This document shows, in pieces, positions 45,234-54,400 of a stretch of 64,000 bases of DNA (positions within the stretch are counted from its first letter, which is position 1; every line of letters begins with the position of its first letter). The position numbers and the translations under genes are program-made. Origin of the DNA: Cohnella abietis (lineage in GTDB: Bacteria; Bacillota; Bacilli; Paenibacillales; Paenibacillaceae); NCBI RefSeq assembly GCF_004295585.1, contig NZ_AP019400.1, forward strand, positions 3,136,001 through 3,200,000. Direction: 5' to 3'. The notes under the pieces were generated by a model. The model had not been told where the DNA came from, searched no databases, and saw nothing but the letters and a program-made list of their open reading frames with translations.

Positions 45234-45420
45234 TTAAATTCTCCTTTTTGTTGTGATCTTTTTTGATTTTTTCCATTTCAGCTTGCAATACAGCATCTAA
45301 GGCATCCAGGCGGCTGCTCCAACGAAGCCTCATGCTCTTCGACCATTCCTCAAATTCAATCATTGCATGGGTATTAATCCGATAGATGCGTTGCTGTGCC
45401 TTCTTCTCCACATGTACCAA
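45217..45420 (-). pseudogene. C-terminal remnant of an ArsR-family regulator
   Basis: The 67 residues (MVHVEKKAQQRIYRINTHAM, then EEWSKSMRLRWSSRLDALD) match only the wing and C-terminal helix of the ArsR regulators that normally precede SRPBCC genes. The N-terminal ~45 residues with the DNA-reading helix are missing. Upstream sequence does not continue the family and there is no ribosome site before the TTG. It cannot bind DNA as it stands. Confidence 0.8.
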
Positions 45421-45521
45421 ATCTTAATAAAGTAAATGCTTAAATAATGTCTGCAATAATATACTATAGCGCCTTTTATCTAAGATGTAGAATATGAGAA
45501 CAACCAGAAAGAGGGGTTCTC

Positions 45522-46097
45522 ATGGATATTACATCTTTTTTGCTTTACTGTATTATTGCTACGTTTACACCTGGGCCTACGAATATTGTCATATTATCTA
45601 CCGTACATAATCATGGTACGAATAGGGCGATAACCTATACGTATGGAGCAACCATTGGTTTTGGTTTATTACTTGCTACGTCTGCTATACTGAATACAAT
45701 TCTCATTACGTTTATACCGAAAATAACTTTTTTCATGCAGATCATCGGAAGCGGCTTTATGCTCTACCTCGCTTATCTGATTTCCAGAATAGATACATCT
45801 AACCCAGTCGCAAGCCAATCGGGCTCTTTTTTATCAGGAATACTTATGCAGTTTCTTAATCCGAAGGTAGTGCTTTTTACATTGACTGTAATTCCAACTT
45901 TTATTATGCCCAACTATAGCTCAAGCGCTGCTATGACAATAAGCGTCATGGTTATCACGATAATCGGTTTTTCTGCATTTATGACATGGGTGCTTTTCGG
46001 TTCGATTTTCAAGAAGTTTTTACAGAAGCATTTCAAGATTGTAAATGTATTAATGGCGATATCTCTCGTGTATGCTTCGATCATGATTTGGCTTTAG
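45522..46097 (+). CDS. LysE/RhtB-family amino-acid exporter
   Basis: A 191-residue membrane protein with six hydrophobic segments. The family signature FTPGPTNIVILSTVHNHGTN is near residue 17, and FLSGILMQFLNPKVVLFTLT near 105 is the second conserved segment. RBS GAGGGG before the ATG. An AraC-family gene follows after 25 bases on the same strand, so the exporter may be controlled by it. Confidence 0.88.
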   Translation: MDITSFLLYCIIATFTPGPTNIVILSTVHNHGTNRAITYTYGATIGFGLLLATSAILNTILITFIPKITFFMQIIGSGFMLYLAYLISRIDTSNPVASQSGSFLSGILMQFLNPKVVLFTLTVIPTFIMPNYSSSAAMTISVMVITIIGFSAFMTWVLFGSIFKKFLQKHFKIVNVLMAISLVYASIMIWL

Positions 46098-46122
46098 GCA
46101 AGCTTATCAAGAGGTGAATAGA

Positions 46123-46899
46123 ATGAACAAATTTATATATAAAAAGTCTGCTAGCATAACAGCGTTGTCGGCAAGTATGACGGATTTCAGCTATAAAAAG
46201 CATGCTCATCAGGAGTATGCCATCGGTGTGACGTTACGTGGAATTCAAGAGTACAACTTAGATGGTAGCTTACAATTATCGCATCAGAATGGTATCATGC
46301 TTTTTAATCCGGAGCAGGCCCATGATGGAATGGCACACGATAGATCAGGCTTGGATTACGTCATGCTATATTTTGAGCCCCAATTACTTTTGGAGGTAAT
46401 AGAAAAAAAAGATATTGTACGGTTTTCAACTCCGATTGTATACGATGCTCGGCTTGAGCAAAGAATATTACGTCTTTCCGATGCCATCCTAAGGGGAAAA
46501 GACGATGATTTGTGTACCGAATTATTCTTATCCCTGACAGATAGCCTCGTTCAATCAGAGCTTTCGACTGACGATAAGAAAGAAAGCGCGATGATCCGCA
46601 AGGCTAAGGATATGCTCCGGTCTAACCTGGAACATGTTCTTAAGCTTGATGAGATTAGTAGCGAGCTTCAGTTATCCAAGTTTCAGTTTATCCGATTGTT
46701 TAAGGCACATACTGGAATTTCACCCTACCAATACTTTCTTAATAGTAAAATCGAACGCGCCAAGCAGTTAATTGAACAAAGTAGAGATATATATTTTGCA
46801 GTAGCTGCATGTGGTTTTGTGGATTTAACTCATCTAAATAAACACTTCAAATACGTGTATGGAACTACAGCGTTTGAATATTTGTCACTAATAAAATGA
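46123..46899 (+). CDS. AraC-family transcriptional regulator
   Basis: A 258-residue regulator of the type often found next to LysE exporters. The N-terminal cupin-like part contains HAHQEYAIGVTLRGIQEYN (residues ~25-45) and the AraC-binding HDGMAHD stretch. The HTH region covers about 165-255 (LKLDEISSELQLSKFQFIRL, GISPYQYFLNSKIERAKQLI, DIYFAVAACGFVDLTHLNKH). ATG 46123 has GAGGTG five bases upstream; GTG 46114 overlaps that site. It probably forms a transcript with the exporter gene. Confidence 0.87.
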   Translation: MNKFIYKKSASITALSASMTDFSYKKHAHQEYAIGVTLRGIQEYNLDGSLQLSHQNGIMLFNPEQAHDGMAHDRSGLDYVMLYFEPQLLLEVIEKKDIVRFSTPIVYDARLEQRILRLSDAILRGKDDDLCTELFLSLTDSLVQSELSTDDKKESAMIRKAKDMLRSNLEHVLKLDEISSELQLSKFQFIRLFKAHTGISPYQYFLNSKIERAKQLIEQSRDIYFAVAACGFVDLTHLNKHFKYVYGTTAFEYLSLIK

Positions 46900-47007
46900 G
46901 GATTTGATAAATTCCCATCCTGTCAAACCGGTTGTTACAATAAACTTCTTTTAACTTCAATGTTTACTGATATAATCAATACTAATGTGTTTTTTTTGGA
47001 TGGGAAT

Positions 47008-47036
47008 AAATGCCTCATTATGGGAAATGAGGCATT
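47008..47036. promoter_or_regulatory. perfect 11-bp inverted repeat upstream of the acyltransferase gene
   Basis: AATGCCTCATT - ATGGGA - AATGAGGCATT, about 45 bases before the start codon, with no T-run after it. It is either an operator or a stem in the mRNA leader. Confidence 0.45.
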
Positions 47037-47079
47037 GTGAGCAAAGCCATTAGTATTTTATATTAAGGAGCTTGAAGGA

Positions 47080-48198
47080 ATGAAGCAACGTCTTGACTAT
47101 CTAGATAATTTAAGAACTGCATTAACAATACTGCTCATATGTTTTCACACGGCAATAGCTTATGGAGCGGCAGGATCTTGGATTTTAGTGGATGTTGACA
47201 CAAACGAGATAAATATTACTAGTATAGTGCTTACTATTTTTACAGCAGTATGCCAAGCCTTTTTTATGGGGCTATTTTTCTTCATCTCTGCCTATTTCAT
47301 TCCTGCCTCGTTCGATCGTAAAGGGGGCAAACAGTTTATTAGAGATAGACTCATTCGTCTTGGTATTCCATTGCTTGTCTATTATTTTTTTATCGGCCCG
47401 ATGACAGTTTGGTTCGCTCAATTCCATGGTAAAGAAACAATTGTTGAGTTTTATAGAAGCTATGTTTGGAGCTTTAAATACACGTTTTTTGGTCCTGCTT
47501 GGTTTCTGGAGGCGTCCATATATTTTGCGCTATTATATGCTTTGTATCGTATCGTTTTTAGAAAATCTATCGGGAATGCCATTCGAATTAGATTCCCGAG
47601 TAGCAGGATTATTTTGTTTGCTACTATTGCTCTTGGCCTCGTAGCTTTTGTAATTCGTCTCGTTTATCCAACGGGTAAGGGACCTCTAGAATTACAGCTC
47701 GGCTATTTTCCCTCGTACATATTTTTGTTTGTGATAGGGATTATTGCCTACCGCAATGGTTGGTTAGATCAGATTCCTGAAAAACTGAGGAGAACATGGA
47801 AATGGATTGGCATTGGTGCCATTCCCGTACTTCCGATCGCATTGATTGCCACAGGAGGGCTTGAAGGGGATCTTAAGTTTGAAGGGGGGCTCAACATGCA
47901 AGCGTTGTCCTATGCAATGTGGGAGCCATTTGTTTGTATGGGGATTGTTATTACGCTACTTACGTGGTTTAAGAGACAATATAATAAAGCAGGCAAGTTC
48001 CTTAAATGGTTGTCCAACAATGCTTATACTGTCTATCTTATCCACCCTCCAATTATTGTAGGGTGGACGATGGCTTTTCAGACAGTCGCATTACCGCCTT
48101 TTGTTAAATGGATTCTTGTATCGGTTCTAAGTATTGTAGCTTGTTTTGGAATGGGAAGTGTTATTCGCTTTATTCCAGGGATTAAACGTATTTTATGA
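47080..48198 (+). CDS. acyltransferase 3 family membrane protein
   Basis: A 372-residue multi-pass protein. The motif RLDYLDNLRTALTILLICFH (residues 3-22, with the signature Arg and His) marks the acyltransferase-3 family. LFFFISAYFIPASFDRKGGK near 65 and FIRDRLIRLGIPLLVYY near 87 fit the glucan-modifying (MdoC-like) branch. About ten hydrophobic segments. AAGGAG precedes the ATG. Its substrate is unknown. It lies between an AraC and a broken TetR gene without tight linkage to either. Confidence 0.85.
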   Translation: MKQRLDYLDNLRTALTILLICFHTAIAYGAAGSWILVDVDTNEINITSIVLTIFTAVCQAFFMGLFFFISAYFIPASFDRKGGKQFIRDRLIRLGIPLLVYYFFIGPMTVWFAQFHGKETIVEFYRSYVWSFKYTFFGPAWFLEASIYFALLYALYRIVFRKSIGNAIRIRFPSSRIILFATIALGLVAFVIRLVYPTGKGPLELQLGYFPSYIFLFVIGIIAYRNGWLDQIPEKLRRTWKWIGIGAIPVLPIALIATGGLEGDLKFEGGLNMQALSYAMWEPFVCMGIVITLLTWFKRQYNKAGKFLKWLSNNAYTVYLIHPPIIVGWTMAFQTVALPPFVKWILVSVLSIVACFGMGSVIRFIPGIKRIL

Positions 48199-48257
48199 TT
48201 GAGCGAGATATCAAGGTTCAATCATTCACCCCCAGATCAAAGTTAAATCCATGGCAT

Positions 48258-48859
48258 TTAAAGATTATTTTTCATAATCATAGCGGTAATCGGCTTAGAG
48301 ACTAGAGTTGTTATTTGATCACACATATATTCCGCAGAATATTTAAAGTCCCCGCGTATCCAATATTTTATAACGCCCGCTATCGCATGTGATTGAAGCT
48401 GATCATAATCTCATAATCGGTATTTAGAGCGTTTGAATGCTCGACTTGTATTTCTTTCGTAAAAAGATCCCAGTGCATTTGCTCTAAGCGGTCAAATAGA
48501 TTTGGCGAGGTATGCACCATGTTCAGAGCCTTAAAGAGGCGCTTATGTAGCTCAATATGCTTACATAGCAATATAGTAGATGGCACGACAGAGCTTAATT
48601 CAACTCGATTTACATTTTTATAGGGAGAGGTTAGAGCTAGTTTAATCCCTTCAATAGCATCATTAAATAGAGCATCTAGTAGCTCCGTTTTATCCTTGAA
48701 ATGTGTGTAAAAGGTTCCTCTATTCAAATCTGCCCTAGCAGATATTTCGCTAACTGTTATTTTATCGGATGTCCCATTTTCTATAATAAGGTCAACTAAT
48801 GCCTGTTTAAGAAGACTAATCGACTGTAATTGATGTTTTTGGTGTCGTGTACCACTCAA
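48258..48859 (-). pseudogene. TetR-family regulator with a frameshift near its C-terminal third
   Basis: The first ~150 residues are a normal TetR regulator (HTH: KITVSEISARADLNRGTFYT, HFKDKTELLDALF) and the frame stops at 48380. One base shift near 48410 opens the missing end: DQLQSHAIAGVIKYWIRGDF then KYSAEYMCDQITTLVSK, the typical TetR C-terminal helices, down to a stop at 48258-48260. Together they make the usual ~200 residues. TTG 48859 with GAGGTG before it is the likely start. It is divergent from the zinc alcohol dehydrogenase gene, with an inverted repeat between them. A sequencing error is the main alternative to true decay. Confidence 0.8.
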
Positions 48860-48915
48860 CGATGTCACCTCATTTTGTTTAAAATAAAGCTAATATTGAA
48901 CATATGAAATCATTT

Positions 48916-48931
48916 TGTTGAAGCATCAACA
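48916..48931. promoter_or_regulatory. candidate TetR operator (TGTTGA AGCA TCAACA)
   Basis: 6-base inverted repeat with a 4-base centre in the divergent promoter region of the TetR and alcohol-dehydrogenase genes. Confidence 0.5.
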
Positions 48932-49042
48932 TATTTGATTTCTTTGTTGATTGAATGAGCAATTTATTAAAACTAATATAGATGTGTAATGTTGAAACCA
49001 ATAACATCTGTTATTAATCAATGTGTGAAGGAAGGTTTTAAT

Positions 49043-50164
49043 ATGAAAATTAGATCAGCTGTAGTTAATGAAATTAATGATCCCTATGTTCTTGAAGATC
49101 TAACAATTAGTGAAATGCGTGAAGATGAAATTTTAGTTAAGATTGTTGCCTCTGGTATGTGTCACTCAGATGATTTCGTCCGCAGCAAGCAAACGATGTA
49201 TAAATTCCCTATTGTTCTTGGACATGAAGGTTCAGGAATCGTAGAGAAAATAGGCTCCGCTGTGCACGGCTTCGAGCCTGGCGATCATGTTGTTCTTTCA
49301 TTTGAATATTGTGGACATTGCGATAGCTGTTTAACAGGTGTTCCAGCGTCATGTGATGATTGGGGAACATTAAATGAAAGAGGACGTCGAGCTGATGAAA
49401 CGTATTATTTCCATCGTGAGGACGGTTCTCCTGTTTCCAACTATTTTAGTCAATCATCATTTAGCACATACACACTAGCACGCGAGCGTAATCTTACAAA
49501 GGTAACAAAAGATGTAGACCTACGGTTAGTTGGACCACTTGGCTGTGGATTTATGACAGGTAGCGGTACTGTACTCAATGGCTTGAAGCCTGCTCCTGGC
49601 TCAAGTATCGCTGTATTTGGAACGGGTGCGGTTGGTCTTGCGGCTATGATGGCAGCAAAAATTTCTGGATGTACAAAAATTATCGGAATCGATATTCATG
49701 ATAATCGTTTGGAAACAGCAAAAGAACTAGGCGCAACGCATGTTATTAATAGTAAGACGGCTGACGTTCATGAAGAAATCAAAAAGCTTACAAATGGTAA
49801 AGGCGTGAATTACACTGTTGATACCACTGGTGTTCCACCAGTAATTCGTACAGCGATTGAAGTATTAGCAAAGGGTGGCGTTGCTGCACCTGTTGGTGGC
49901 ACAATTAAGCCTATCGAGCTTAATACTTTTATGGATTTGGCTGCACAAAACAAAGCCATTCAAGGTGTTCTAATGGGAAACAGTATTCCACAGCTGTCTA
50001 TTCCACAGCTAATTGAGTTTTTTGAAGCAGGTAACTTTGCCTTTGATAAGCTAGTTAATTTCTACAAGTTCGAAGACATTAACCAAGCTGCGGCCGATTC
50101 TTTATCAGGTAAAGTGGTTAAGCCTGTATTAATTATGGATGAGGACTATGTTCCGGGTCAATGA
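49043..50164 (+). CDS. zinc-dependent alcohol dehydrogenase
   Basis: A 373-residue medium-chain dehydrogenase that interconverts alcohols and aldehydes with NAD(P). Catalytic zinc ligands are in GMCHSDD (Cys), GHEGSG (His) and GPLGCG (Cys). The structural zinc site has all four Cys (CGHCDSC...C). The NAD-binding loop is AVFGTGAVGLAAM near residue 195, followed by IIGIDIHDNR whose Asp favours NAD. The pattern resembles aryl/benzyl-alcohol dehydrogenases. ATG 49043 follows AAGGAAGG; an open frame from 48989 adds 18 unlikely residues. A terminator follows. Probably regulated by the divergent, now broken, TetR gene. Confidence 0.92.
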   Translation: MKIRSAVVNEINDPYVLEDLTISEMREDEILVKIVASGMCHSDDFVRSKQTMYKFPIVLGHEGSGIVEKIGSAVHGFEPGDHVVLSFEYCGHCDSCLTGVPASCDDWGTLNERGRRADETYYFHREDGSPVSNYFSQSSFSTYTLARERNLTKVTKDVDLRLVGPLGCGFMTGSGTVLNGLKPAPGSSIAVFGTGAVGLAAMMAAKISGCTKIIGIDIHDNRLETAKELGATHVINSKTADVHEEIKKLTNGKGVNYTVDTTGVPPVIRTAIEVLAKGGVAAPVGGTIKPIELNTFMDLAAQNKAIQGVLMGNSIPQLSIPQLIEFFEAGNFAFDKLVNFYKFEDINQAAADSLSGKVVKPVLIMDEDYVPGQ

Positions 50165-50188
50165 GAACAAGTAAACAATAATTCGATC

Positions 50189-50223
50189 AAGGCTTCTGCG
50201 ATTTCCGGCAGAAGCCTTTTTTC
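50189..50223 (+). terminator. Rho-independent terminator
   Basis: AAGGCTTCTGC pairs with GCAGAAGCCTT, then TTTTTTC. Confidence 0.92.
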
Positions 50224-50244
50224 ATATTCACGCGCTAAGCAAGT

Positions 50245-50460
50245 TTGCCAGCACAACTTAAGAAGAAGCTTATGGTATTAGAACATCTAGTGTCAAAGTT
50301 AGAAAAGGGGCGGAAGTATAACGAGAAAGAAATTAATGATTTCATAAAGGACTTCCATGAAGATTTTGCAACGATTAGAAGGGAATTTATTATGCACCAA
50401 TTCATGTTTAGGGAAAACCAAATATACGAATTAAACCCACAGGAGATGTGGGCAAGGTGA
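50245..50460 (+). pseudogene. DUF2087 domain, probably a remnant
   Basis: The 71 residues cover a DUF2087 domain: KKLMVLEHLVSKLEKGRKYN, DFATIRREFIMHQFMFRENQ and the ending YELNPQEMW. In full-length proteins this domain usually follows further sequence (often an HTH domain). Here it begins abruptly at a TTG just behind the terminator of the previous gene, with no ribosome site and an in-frame stop a few codons upstream. A short stand-alone DUF2087 protein is still possible. Confidence 0.55.
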
Positions 50461-50587
50461 TGCTCATACCCCGATCTCTATGATAAAACTCAGTAAAAAT
50501 GGAAAGAACCCGAGAGATGGCACTTCAATGAGTCCATCTTTCGGGTTGCAGTTCACCTGATTCCTCTAAGGGCAAATCTTATCCTTT

Positions 50588-51160
50588 TTATGCTTCGGCA
50601 AGTGCAGAGATGATTTCCTCCGTTGTGCGAGTCCGCCCGATTCGAGGGAAAATAAAATTTTTAACGTGATCATGCTCCGCTTGGGAAAATCCCGTCATCG
50701 CATCAATCGCCAAAATGAGCTGATACCCGTGCATGAACGCTTCGCGCGCAGTTGTATCCACGCCTAACCCGGTAGAAATGCCGCATAAGACGATGGTATC
50801 GATCCCCCGGCGGCGAAGCTGCAGGTCCAGTTCCGTTCCGTAAAATGCTCCCCATTGCTTCTTAGTGATGATATGGTCAGTCTCGGCGACCTGCATTTCC
50901 GGAACTATTTGATCCCATCCCTCTGTCAGATTCAGTGGAGGTACAGTCGAATCGAGCTTAGGCTTCGGGATATCTTTTAAATCCTTGCTCGATACTCGGA
51001 CCAGCGCGACCATGGAGCCGTGCTTGCGGAAAACATCGGCCAAGGAGGCTGCGTTGGACACAACCAGCTCGGCGGAATAAGGGGCGTATTGATTGCCAAG
51101 CCACTTCTGTAAATCTATGACGACTAGCGCTGTTTTTTGCGGATCCAGCAATTTTTCCAA
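50588..51160 (-). CDS. isochorismatase-fold hydrolase lacking the catalytic Cys
   Basis: About 190 residues of the isochorismatase/nicotinamidase fold. The first catalytic Asp is in LVVIDLQKW and the Lys in IITKKQWGAFYGTELD. In the position of the nucleophilic Cys of amidase members (pattern TNVCVExTA) the sequence reads STGLGVDTTA, with Gly. True isochorismatases also lack that Cys, so vinyl-ether hydrolysis or another reaction is more likely than amide hydrolysis. TTG 51158-51160 has GGAGGG at the right distance; an ATG eleven codons upstream (51193) has no ribosome site but would also keep the frame. Confidence 0.82.
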   Translation of the reverse strand: MEKLLDPQKTALVVIDLQKWLGNQYAPYSAELVVSNAASLADVFRKHGSMVALVRVSSKDLKDIPKPKLDSTVPPLNLTEGWDQIVPEMQVAETDHIITKKQWGAFYGTELDLQLRRRGIDTIVLCGISTGLGVDTTAREAFMHGYQLILAIDAMTGFSQAEHDHVKNFIFPRIGRTRTTEEIISALAEA

Positions 51161-51448
51161 TTCATTTCCCTCCTTGTCTATGATCTTGACCATTAGTTAA
51201 ATATATTATACTCAAATACTTAGATTCTCCCCTTCGCCTAGCTGTAAACGTATATTCTTATCTAGAGAAAGCAGCTGTAGCAGACAATCCTCTGCTATGG
51301 CTGTTTTTTTATATGGCTTCGATCTTGGTTCATATAATTGTTCTCTTTACATTAGTACTACATGTGGAAAATGTTGTGAAAATAATGTGTTGCTATATTT
51401 AATAATGTGACTATTCTTTTACAAGCATCTAGAGGAGTGTGAAGGTTT

Positions 51449-54400
51449 GTGAGTTTTTATCAACCATTTTTTAAGAGAGTTTTGAGCGGAATATTGGCAA
51501 TGGCGGTTCTAATCTCGTTCATTCCAGCATCCCTATCATCCTCGTCTACCGTTAATGCCGCTCCTATGGATCCTCCGAGTCCTTACGGTGCCATCATGGT
51601 GCAAGATTTCGAAAATGTCAGCTTGGATGATTTATATCTGGACAAGGCACGACTTTATAGCGCCGATATGGCGCTTGAAACAAACCCCAAATACGTTCGT
51701 AACGGGTCAACATCCTTACGAATTGATTATGATTTCATTGGAATTACAGATAATCCCTCTCAATTTGCTGTGGGGCCGGCTACTCAATTGCCCTTGACAG
51801 GTAGAGTACCTAAGAAAATCGGCATGTGGGTATACGCCAATAATGAAGGACATGGTGTAACCAGTAAGTTTTACATTCCAAGTGGCAGTTCTAGAACGTA
51901 TGATATAAGGAATGAAGTTGTAGGAATTGACTGGAGTGGCTGGAAATATGTAGAGGCTGAAATCGGGTCTGATATGAGTGTCCCGGGTACTCTTGCATTT
52001 TACTTCCAGGTGAAGCAACGGCAAATGAGTAAAAAGAATAAAGGCTCGCTTTGGATTGACGACGTCAGGCTCATTTATGATGATCTGGTTGGAGAAGATA
52101 CGACCGTGCCTGTGATCACTCCGATTTCACCGACACCAAATCAGACGTTGAACGCACCGCTTTCCAATATCACTTTGTCTGCGAAAGACAATGACAATGG
52201 ATCGGGTATTGATCCAAACTCGGTTCAAATGACCGTGAATGGACAGTCTGTTACATCGGCTACCTACGCCTACAATCCAGAAAATAAAATAATAACATAT
52301 GTTCCAAATGAGCCGCTTAGTGGTGGCTATTATGAAGTACATGCAAAAATTAGAGATAATTCCGGTAATCCCGCAGCAGCAGATTATTCTTTCAACATAG
52401 AGCATGGGGCACGCTTTACTATGGAGGGACCAGAAGAATTACTTGGCAATGATATTTACCAGCTGCAGCTCGGATCGAAGGATGTAGGCTTGGCCAAGAG
52501 CGTGCATGCCAAGCTCAAGTTCGACCCAGCGACTTTGCAAGCGAAGGTAATAAACGGGCGTTCCGACCTGAGCAACGTGCATACCACTATCGATAATGAA
52601 GGTGGTTATGTTGAGTTTAACGCAGATGGTTTGCAAGCAGGTAATGCGAATCCTTTGGCAAGTATTGATTTCGAATTCACAAGAACGGCCAGGATGGAAC
52701 GCGGTGAGTTGTTTAAGCAAGTATGGATGGTGGAGGGCAGCTTTGGTTATACGGATGGGACTACGGTACAATCCATTGCTGCTCCGAAAAACTATAAGAT
52801 CGGGTTCCCCTACAAATTGGTAATCAAGGGAAGGGGCTTGCAAACTCAGAGCCTAGTCACTGTTACGAATCACGCTGGAGCGCCGGTTGCAGGGGCGGAG
52901 ATCGAGTTCAACGATGAAAACGGTCCTCAGGCATATGTGACCGTGACAGCTGCGAAATCTAAGATCTATAAGAACGCTGACAGCACGTCCTCCTTGGTAC
53001 TGGCTGTAAATAAAGATGAGCAATTTTTCGCAACGAAAGGAAACACTTCCGGATTTGTAAATGTGTTTACACCTGACGGATCCAAGAAAGGTTATATACC
53101 TTTAGCTGATGTTCAGCAAGATGATCTTAAACAAGGCGTGGGCTTTACGGATTCCAAAGGAGAGATTCGTACGTCGCTCTTGACCCTTGCATTAGGAACT
53201 TGGAGGGTACAAGCAGTTATTAACGGTGGAACCAGCGAGAGTATGAACATGGAAATTGTTATTCAGTTTGGTGATGAAAACCCGCAATATGTACAAACCT
53301 TTGTTACCGAAGATATGAGTACAAAGATGAGTGTAGGATGGCAGACAGCACCTAGAGTTAAAAAAGCTTTTATTCAGTACATGAAGGAAAGTGATGGCTC
53401 CTTAAGTAATAAAGGCATTTGGACACCAACGCTTGAGAATTCAATCGAGCAGGTAGCGGAATACGAAGTACAGGTCATTCAGATGTTTGATAAAGATTCA
53501 AAGAATAATAAAGGTCCAGTGGGTGAAATGAAGTTCCATAAGGCGCTCGTTTCTGGACTCGAACCAGGTACGAAATATCATTATAGGGTTGGCTACGAAG
53601 GATATTGGAGTGAATGGAATGCCTACAAGACAGTGGAACCCGCACTGAATAACCCCGTTTCTTTCGTATACGTAACGGATTCGCATACCAAAGGCGATAA
53701 TGGGCTTGAAGCTTATCAAAAGCTACTCAAAAACGCCTTCACAAAGTATCCGGATACCCAGTTCATTATGCATGGCGGCGACATTGTTGACGACGGAAAA
53801 TATTTAGAAGAATGGAACCAGTACTGGAAAGCTTCGTCGTTCTACTCCTCCTCAATTCCTTCCGCTTACACGATGGGTAACCATGATGTTAAAGGCGAAG
53901 GCAAAGAGATTTTCGTTACGGGACTTGATCTTCCGAAAAACGGACCGGATTTCCAGAAGGGATATGTCTATTCCTTTGATTCAGGCGAAGTACATTTTAT
54001 CGTAATGAATTCCGAATCTGACGCAGTAACGATGAGCAAGCAAGCGGAATGGATGCGCGAGGATATTAAGAAGAGTAACAAGAAATGGAAAATCGTTATG
54101 TTCCATAAGCCTCCTTACCATACGGAGGCGGGACGCAGCGATCTAATTGAAGATTCACGGACCTATTTCGCTCCTATACTAGAGGAATTGCAAGTAGACT
54201 TGGTGCTGGTAGGCCACGACCACGTTTACTCGCGCACGTATCCGATGAAACAAGGTAAGCCATTGTTAAATGGAGAACGTGGAACTGTCTATCTGGACGG
54301 AGGTGCATCTGGCTGGAAGTTCTACAATGGAACAAAGTATAATTATCTTGATTTCATGTTCGACGACGACGTTCCGGTATATACTTCCATTCAAGTTAGC

